Shown here: positions 9,395 through 14,240 of the stretch, one piece after another
Numbering within the stretch: the stretch's first letter is position 1
Layout of the letters: every line of letters starts with the position of its first letter
Source: Geosiphon pyriformis
Lineage: Eukaryota; Glomeromycota; Glomeromycetes; Archaeosporales; Geosiphonaceae
DNA: 14,240 bases
Reading direction: 5' to 3'
Assembly (NCBI GenBank): GCA_016748015.1
Contig: JAAOMT010000748.1
Coordinates: 1-14,240, forward strand
The notes under the pieces: model-generated
Told to the model about the DNA's origin: nothing
Database searches by the model: none
The model's input: the letters and a program-made list of their open reading frames with translations, nothing else
Position numbers and translations under genes: made by a program

Positions 9395-9779
9395 TTAATA
9401 AAGCTTTTTATAAGGCTTAATTTTTTTAAAATAAATGACAGAAAATTCTCCTAATTCTTTGATTGTATCCCTCATCTGCAAAACCGATAAATAGGGTAAA
9501 ATATTCCTAATCTTTTTGACCATTTTTTTCTTTTCTATAGTTTCAATTAATATATTCACTTTTTCTTTATTGTTTTTTTTTGTTTCTTCTTCGATTATTT
9601 TGTTTAGCGTGAATCTGTTCTTTAAATAATTTTATGGTAAACTTGTTCTGAATTCAAATACTTTAAGCAAAATTTTTTATGTTTATTTTTATTTTTATTT
9701 TTATTTTTATTTTTCTTTAATGTAATTCATATACATCTTCAATTAGCTTCATTTGCAGCTGCCAAAACCTAAAAGGCAA
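9395..9779 (-). pseudogene. Lysine-rich decayed coding sequence, family unknown
   Basis: On the minus strand, protein-like pieces follow one another with frame changes. LPFRFWQLQMKLIEDVYELH (from 9779) ends at a stop. LKK with about five Asn-Lys pairs then runs into HKKFCLKYLNSEQVYHKII. A further shift leads into a 78-codon open frame (9631 to 9398, stop 9395-9397) reading NRFTLNKIIEEETKKNNKEK, then VNILIETIEKKKMVKKIRNI, then LPYLSVLQMRDTIKELGEFS and VIYFKKIKPYKKLY. The last frame has no early ATG. The Asn-Lys pairs are encoded by the ATTTTT repeat at 9681-9715, so the microsatellite arose within, or expanded inside, the reading frame. The charged middle is likely helical. I cannot name the family. 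It could instead be exons of a live gene, but clear GT..AG pairs joining the frames were not found. Confidence 0.45.
9681..9715. repeat. (ATTTTT)n hexanucleotide repeat
   Basis: About five tandem ATTTTT units. Read on the minus strand they form the Asn-Lys dipeptide run of the decayed reading frame there. Confidence 0.9.
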
Positions 9780-10206
9780 TTTGTACTTTACTATAGCAAT
9801 TTCTAACAGTGACATTTGTAAGTGTTTGTCATAAAAAAAAATTATAATAGAGTATTATAGATTGAATTGCAAAAAAAATTATAAAACACTTTTAAACTAT
9901 AAGATAAACACTTTGATAATATAATAAATTTGGATTTAATATTAATTTTGTGTTTTTTTTTAATAATATAAAAAATAAGTCTGACTAAATGACTTTTAAT
10001 AAACATGAAAAAGTAATTCATTTAATAATCAATAACTATTTAATTTCTAAACCAATTAAATTTGTATTAATAAAAATATTCGTTTTAATTATTTTTAATA
10101 TTTAGTAAAAGAAAAATTTGTTCATGTTATTTTGTTAAAAAATTTCAAAAATTTTTCTAAAATTTATTTTTATGATATCAGGAAAAAAAAATATTCTTTA
10201 ATCTAC

Positions 10207-10234
10207 AAAAAATAAATAAATAAATAAATAAATA
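10207..10234. repeat. (AAAT)n microsatellite
   Basis: About seven AAAT units in an AT-rich spacer. Confidence 0.9.
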
Positions 10235-10336
10235 ACTTTAATTTGAATTATATATACTAATAATTTTAAATGCTAAATTTAATAATTTTTTAAGCATTTG
10301 AAATGAAAAATTTAAAGATTAAAAACAAGGAAAACA

Positions 10337-10359
10337 TTTTTTTTTTTTTTTTTTTTTTT
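10337..10359. repeat. Poly(T)23 tract
   Basis: Twenty-three uninterrupted T residues, the longest homopolymer in the window. On the minus strand it would be a poly(A) tail-like run, but no element body is recognisable beside it. Confidence 0.9.
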
Positions 10360-10853
10360 GAAAACAAAAAAAATTGATTAATTTATAATCTATTGGTTTA
10401 TACAAAGATTTTTTATTATTTAAGAAATTTTTTATAAACAAGCATACAAGAAAAGTAACAGGTCTTTTGTTTGTATAATATAAATTTTTTTTTTATTTGG
10501 CTCTATTGTTTTTTATATATGTAAATCTAATAATTCTTATGCAAACGAAATGTATTACATGTATTATATGTCAAAATGTCAATCAATCAAAGTTATATTC
10601 AAAAATCAGTTACTGCCAAAGAAAATGTACTATAATAAGAAATTATAAAAAAAATGATAAATATGAAATTTTTTTTAGCTTTATTAATAAATATGTTGAC
10701 TCATATTGTGACATAATAACTATAAAAAATTAGTTATTGGACAAAATAATGTTTTGTGAAAATTTTATCATTTACACATTTGCACAATTTTGAAATTGTG
10801 TAATTTTTACTTTTTTTTTTTTAAAATGTCAATATTGAAAGATATTTTTTTTT

Positions 10854-10858
<5 letters not shown>

Positions 10859-10890
<32 letters not shown>
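10859..10890. repeat. (GT)16 dinucleotide microsatellite
   Basis: Sixteen perfect GT units preceded by GTGC, lying about 65 bp before the ATG of the possible small gene. Alternating purine-pyrimidine tracts of this kind can adopt Z-DNA and are often polymorphic. A promoter role is only a guess from position. Confidence 0.92.
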
Positions 10891-10891
<1 letters not shown>

Positions 10892-10953
10892 GAGCAATCT
10901 GGTATAAGGGGGGTGAGGTTTTAAAAAAATAATTTTTCGTGGCATTGTTTTAG

Positions 10954-11455
10954 ATGTGCACTGAATTTAGGGAACAGTGGGATTATTGCAGTCAGTCAAA
11001 AGGAGAAGGAAAAGGAAAAAGGAGAAAGGAAAAAGGAAAAAAAAATTGTTTTTTTTTTTTTTTTTTTTTCAGACACACAATGTTTCGTTATGCATTGTTC
11101 TTTCGGTGATCCCGTGTATGGTATGCATGATGATCTCTATTTGAAGGTTCATCTGTTATCCAATTTTGCGTAATGAACGATGTGACATTAATGCATTGTG
11201 GTGGATTGCCCTTTTTGGCTTCCAAAATTGGAGGACAGTGATGCTGTACAGTTACCTTTTTTTTTTGAAATGGGGAATGTGGAAAGAAAAAAGAAAAAAA
11301 GATTTACAGCTGATCAAAGATATTCAAAAATTGAAACTTTTTGGCGGGAATATTGGTTCAATTATCAAAAGATTCGACGAAGGAAATGTGGGAATTGGCT
11401 AAAAAGCGAACAAGACTATTTAAATTGTGACCTCAAATCACGACTTTTACTATAA
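10954..11455 (+). CDS. Possible small three-exon gene, hypothetical protein (116 aa)
   Basis: Joining 10954-10990, 11073-11169 and 11239-11455 gives one 116-codon frame ending at TAA (11453-11455). Exon 1 reads MCTEFREQWDYC. Intron 1 (GTCAGT..TTTCAG, 82 nt) is a purine block followed by a long T-run. Exon 2 carries CFVMHCSFGDPVYGMHDDLY and LKVHLLSNF. Intron 2 (GTAATG..GACAG, 69 nt) removes five in-frame stops. Exon 3 reads DAVQLPFFFEMGN, then a Lys/Arg cluster, then RFTADQRYSKIETFWREYWF and NYQKIRRRKCGNWLKSEQDY. The C-terminal half is basic and Trp/Tyr-rich, as in small RNA-binding or organellar proteins, but I recognise no family. AATAAA at 11462 follows the stop. Introns lack a clear branch-point word and neither splice model is proven. 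Exon 3 alone is the best-supported coding piece. It could also be a decayed fragment. Confidence 0.38.
11001..11071 (+). repeat. Purine tract (AAGGA-type) followed by poly(T) and CAG
   Basis: About 45 bases of A and G only, with AAAAGG/AGAAGG words, switch to AATTG and then about 22 T residues ending in CAG. The T-run plus CAG is a strong-looking 3' splice site. The mirror-like switch from all-purine to all-pyrimidine on one strand is unusual. Confidence 0.7.
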
Positions 11456-11461
11456 ATTATG

Positions 11462-11487
11462 AATAAAAAAATTTAAATTTTTTTATT
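11462..11487 (+). terminator. Poly(A) signal within a 26-bp perfect palindrome
   Basis: AATAAA begins 7 bases after the TAA of the possible small gene and is the left edge of a perfect 26-bp palindrome (AATAAA, A/T core, TTTATT). Because it is self-complementary, the opposite strand also reads AATAAA, so it could serve 3'-end formation from either side. Functional use is inferred from position only. Confidence 0.4.
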
Positions 11488-11763
11488 ATTGTATTTCCTA
11501 ATATAGCTTAAAGTCGAAATATTTAATTGAATCCAAATTATCATAATAAAAATCTTTGTTGTTAGTGTTTGAGCAATTAATTCTTTTAAAACATGTAGTG
11601 AAATCATTTTTCTAATAAAGAGAGTAACCCTTTTTTTTTCTTATTAAAATTTAAGAATATATATTTTAAAAAACAGAACATTACACAATTTTTTACATTT
11701 GAAACAATATATATTATCACAAGATTAAAAACCAAAAATGGCAAAGCCTCTTAAAAAACCAAA

Positions 11764-11770
11764 AATAATA

Positions 11771-11801
<31 letters not shown>

Positions 11802-11803
11802 TA
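11764..11803. repeat. (AAT)n microsatellite with one AGT interruption
   Basis: About 13 triplets of AAT with a single AGT variant near the left end, in non-coding DNA. Confidence 0.9.
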
Positions 11804-12071
11804 GAAAAACGTAAATTTTACAATTGAATGTGACATTTAGAAGTTGAAAGTTTGGGGAGTGGCATGCTGCATTTTTTTTGTGTGTGGTAATATGAATAGA
11901 TTGAATATATTTCATAGGTATCCAAAATAGTTGGAGGTGATGGTTTTTTCTTAATTAATACAGCTAGACTTGTCATTAATCTTAAAAATAATGGGAAAGT
12001 TCAAAAATGATCCCCAATAAATGGAATTGGAAGTTTATCATAAAAAAAATCCTTAAATCTTGCGGTTTTGA

Positions 12072-12101
<30 letters not shown>
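12072..12101. repeat. (ATTG)7 tetranucleotide microsatellite
   Basis: Seven tandem ATTG units. They lie about 125 bp beyond the BTB gene's stop codon on that gene's 3' side, so they may fall in its 3' untranslated region. Confidence 0.92.
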
Positions 12102-12102
<1 letters not shown>

Positions 12103-12225
12103 TATAAATTTGTGATTGCTTTAGAATTTAAGGAGCGATATTTTACTGATTCAAAATATACGCTCTTATTTAAATTCCAAATTGTGACCTGATCTTGATA
12201 AGGTGGAAGAAACTTGCAATCAAAT

Positions 12226-12331
12226 TTATTGTTCATGAAAGGGTTCTTGCTTAATAGTTGCTTGACGAGGATGTTCTTTCCTTTGTTTTTTTTGTTGTTG
12301 TTGTTGTTGTTGCTGGTTGTGGTGTTGTTGC

Positions 12332-12376
<45 letters not shown>

Positions 12377-13446
12377 AGTTGTTGTTGTTCTTGTTGTTTT
12401 TGTTTTTGTTTGTGAAGCAACAAAACATTATTATCAATGGATATTTGTGTTAATCGCTTTTCCACCATTTTAAGGGAATAGATATATTGATCACAAACTG
12501 CCAAGGCTTTCTCGCCAAGACCCAAAATTTGAGCGTTATATCTAACAAATTTATAGTTCCCTGGCGTAAATCCAGTGTATAACCAACGTTGGTCGTCGCC
12601 GGAATAAATCTAAACAAAGAATTAGAGTTATAAAGGTTAATTATCTTTATTCAATTTTTAAAGCTTTTTTGACAAGAATATGATCATGTCATTGGGAAAA
12701 AATTGAAATTTTAAAAAACTTACCCAATAAAGTAAATGCTCAAATCGACTCAATTCTGGACACACAATATCAACCCAAATTTTCAACCATTTACCATTCT
12801 CATCTTGAATCTCTTCACATGTCAAATCTGTGATAGAAGAATTAGAAAGTTTTTCACTGTTTCTTCCGGCTATACCAGCCGTAAGATTGGCATAATATTT
12901 TTGAAAGATTCTTCGAAAGAATTCACTCTTCAAAAGGAGGTGTTCTTCATGAGCCCAGAATTCTCTTGGATAATTCCTAGTGGCATTTGGTGACTTCAAC
13001 AAGGCTTGCAAAGTTGGGTCATCTGAACCATTATTGGGGGAAATCGGTCGAACAAATAATTTACAACTCGCACCGAAAGAACGATTAAAGAATTGAGGTC
13101 CTATTTGATTTAATCGCATTTCAACGTATGGTCTTGGGATTATCTCATAAACTTTATTCTCTGATGAATAGTATGCAACTTGAGAAATAGTTGATAATGT
13201 TCTTGAAGGTTCTTCTGAGGCGGAAGTAGTTACCGAAAAATTATTGAATGTTGATGGAGATAATGAAAGAGAATTGATACCAGACACTCGTCTTAAATTA
13301 TCATTGACACTATTAATAAAGGTGAATGAAGGAATTGGAGGCGTGTTTTCATTCACGGGAAATTTACGCTTCCTATTCTCAGTTGTTACGACAACTGTTG
13401 ACATTCCAAAGTCATTAGAACCTTTTTTAGTACCAATTGAAGGCAT
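12226..13446 (-). CDS. BTB/POZ-like domain protein with C-terminal polyglutamine tract (368 aa, two exons)
   Basis: Exon 1 is 13446-12724 (241 codons, phase 0), then a 114-nt intron, and exon 2 is 12609-12226 (127 codons plus TAA). Splicing restores a classic BTB core: WAHEEHLLLKSEFFRRIF (residues 164-181) matches the alpha1/A2 part where BTB proteins have HK.LA..S.YF..MF. FEHLLYW joins across the intron to IYSGDDQRWLYTGF (235-255), matching the F..LL.YIYTG motif. NYKFVRYNAQILGLGEKALA (259-278) resembles the following helices. The N-terminal 90 residues are Ser/Thr/Asn-rich and disordered-looking, with a basic NRKRKFP (24-30) that could be a nuclear signal. Residues 307-350 are Gln-rich, with runs of 17 and 8 Gln split by HHN. 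BTB folds mediate dimerisation or Cullin-3 adaptor binding. With polyQ and a basic cluster, a nuclear regulator is plausible but inferred. No zinc finger, Kelch or MATH domain is present. The start ATG has A at -3. Confidence 0.85.
12292..12411 (-). repeat. CAA/CAG glutamine-codon repeat inside the BTB gene
   Basis: Read on the coding strand, this is nearly pure CAA with rare CAG. It encodes Gln runs of 8 (12292-12315) and 17 (12325-12375), plus mixed K/E/L-containing flanks. The other minus-strand frame through the repeat reads Asn and the plus strand reads Val; both are shadows. A perfect triplet repeat of this length is likely to vary in length between strains or nuclei. Confidence 0.92.
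12610..12723 (-). other. Spliceosomal intron of the BTB gene (114 nt, phase 0)
   Basis: On the coding strand it starts GTAAGT (12723 downward) and ends TTGTTTAG (12610). Its removal joins codons for LLYW to IYSG without altering the frame, across the most recognisable BTB motif. The AT content of the intron is clearly higher than in the exons. Retention would end the protein 21 residues after Trp241. Confidence 0.88.
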
Positions 13447-14240
13447 TCTAATAATTTGATTATTAGTTTGAGAAAATTATATATATATATAATAGGGTAG
13501 GGTACGTGTTTTGAAAGGAAAGGAAAAGAAAAGAAATGAAAGGAAAGGAAAGGAAAGGAAAAGAAAGGAAAAGAAAGGAAAAGAAAGGAAAAGAAAGGAA
13601 AAGAAAAGAAAAGAAAAGAAAAGAAAAGAAAGAAAAGGTAAGGTAAAGAATGGAAAAAGTTTTGGGATTTGATTTGATTTGATTCTCAATTATTAGAATT
13701 TTTTTCAAAAGGTTGAAATTTGAAAAAGAAAATTAAAAAATTTTTTGAATTTAAATTTATATAAAAGTTTTTTAATAATAAGTATTATTATGAAGGCTTA
13801 AAAAAGAAAAAAATATAGGAAAGAACTTGCTTGGATGGGCTAGGGATATCTAGGATATATATATATATATACGATGATGTTATATATTCAAATGTGATGA
13901 ACAAAGGTGCCGTTGCTTAAGAGTGGATGTTTATCTGTGTGATATTCAGGATGTATGTGTCAAATTTGATGCTGTGTACAATATATAGTGTGTGTGCCCG
14001 AATAAAAAGTATGGTTGTTGTCCGTGTGTGAATGTGTTGTTTCCGTAGTTGTCGTAATAGTATGCGAGTTTATATTAAAAAATTTTTGTGTCTTGAAAAA
14101 ATGTATATTTAAAATTGAGTCAAAATAATTTTTATGAATTTTTTTTTTAAATTTTCCAAATGCAGTTGAAAAAATTTTTTGTTTGGTTTAAAGTGAACTT
14201 TTAGTGCATTATGATGATCTTCAATTGGTAAGAATGGCAA
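13447..14240 (-). promoter_or_regulatory. Upstream region of the BTB gene
   Basis: On the coding strand, an alternating TA run sits about 30-45 bases before the ATG (13477-13492). Next comes a long pyrimidine tract (13513-13648), then AT-rich DNA with a second TA run (13853-13871), then a CA-rich block around 13900-14060. Pyrimidine-rich leaders and promoters are common in fungi, so this is read as promoter plus 5' untranslated region. A Thr/His-rich minus-strand frame of about 39 codons near 13960-14080 has no ATG and is not called. No transcription start can be fixed from sequence. Confidence 0.45.
13513..13648. repeat. Polypurine tract of AAAGG/AAAAG units
   Basis: About 135 bases, almost entirely A and G on the plus strand, with mixed AAAGG, AAAAGG and AAAAG units (pure C/T on the minus strand, the BTB gene's coding strand). 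Open minus-strand frames through it encode only Phe, Ser, Leu and Pro and are artefacts of the repeat. Such mirror-type homopurine tracts can form triplex (H-DNA). Confidence 0.9.

Larger units (their letters stand above)
9780..10953. other. Low-complexity AT-rich spacer
   Basis: Contains an AAAT array, a T23 run and a GT dinucleotide array (listed separately). A 64-codon ATG-initiated frame at 10539-10733 is Cys-containing (CITCIICQNVNQSK, then YCQRKC). It is the only piece with a hint of coding character, but it is too AT-driven to call a gene. No RNA gene was seen. Confidence 0.5.
11456..12225. other. Intergenic region between the possible small gene and the BTB gene
   Basis: Holds the 3' ends of two converging transcription units. 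Listed separately are a 26-bp palindrome with AATAAA, an AAT array and an ATTG array. On the minus strand, 12102-12225 is open in a frame that also runs through the repeat as polyasparagine. It is out of frame with the BTB protein and is taken as 3' untranslated sequence. No further gene is supported. Confidence 0.55.

Noticed and set aside
11166-11402. Second plus-strand frame overlapping the possible small gene
   Set aside because: It overlaps the better frame ending at 11455. That frame has the more protein-like sequence and a consistent splice model, so this is treated as a shadow.
12102-12437. Polyasparagine frame on the minus strand
   Set aside because: Shadow of the CAA repeat read one base off. 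It does not connect to the BTB exon in phase. Its downstream 40 residues look partly protein-like but fall after the BTB stop.
12258-12473. Polyvaline plus-strand frame
   Set aside because: Opposite-strand reading of the CAA repeat; no start context or independent support.
12736-13459. Plus-strand frames opposite BTB exon 1
   Set aside because: Antisense shadows of a gene with clear domain and splice support on the other strand.
13490-13506. Telomere-like AATAGGGTAGGG
   Set aside because: Only two imperfect GGGTA-type units, not an array; no terminal context.
13463-13708. Two Phe/Ser/Leu-rich minus-strand frames
   Set aside because: They are the translation of the homopyrimidine tract itself, with no non-repeat sequence.

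Overview
The window looks like nuclear DNA of an AT-rich filamentous fungus, most likely a glomeromycotan (arbuscular mycorrhizal, Rhizophagus-like). Three things point there. (1) Introns follow GT..AG rules with a GTAAGT donor and a short length (114 nt). (2) A decayed protein-kinase gene has the activation-loop-to-tail layout I associate with the expanded Glomeromycotina tyrosine-kinase-like kinases. (3) Very AT-rich, microsatellite-dense intergenic DNA surrounds rare islands of normal-composition coding sequence. The organism call is inference from family recall. Neocallimastigomycota and Dictyostelium-like genomes are also AT-rich and Q/N-rich, and were considered.

Layout. 1-291 (minus) is a decayed coding fragment cut by the window edge. 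292-1680 is AT-rich spacer. 1683-2338 (plus) is a protein-kinase pseudogene with about four frame changes and several stops. 2339-4400 is an extremely AT-rich desert with an (AAT)n tract and inverted repeats. 4401-5700 is mixed-composition DNA with a strong hairpin and a TAGC palindrome. 5796-7428 holds short decayed coding relics. 7429-9390 is microsatellite-rich spacer. 9395-9779 (minus) is another decayed coding stretch. 9780-10950 is low-complexity spacer. 10954-11455 (plus) may be a small three-exon gene of unknown function. 11456-12225 is spacer and probable 3' flank. 12226-13446 (minus) is the one well-supported intact gene, a two-exon gene for a 368-residue BTB/POZ-like protein with a C-terminal polyglutamine tract. 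13447-14240 is its upstream region, with a TATA-like run and a long polypyrimidine tract on the coding strand.

Nothing here supports an operon or a multi-gene system. The picture is one live regulatory-type gene, one possible small gene, and several gene relics at different stages of decay in repeat-rich AT DNA. I did not find convincing evidence of a new biological system. The items most worth a second look are the polyQ BTB protein, the possible small gene with its purine/poly(T) intron, and the kinase relic. No tRNA, rRNA, CRISPR array or complete transposon was recognised.
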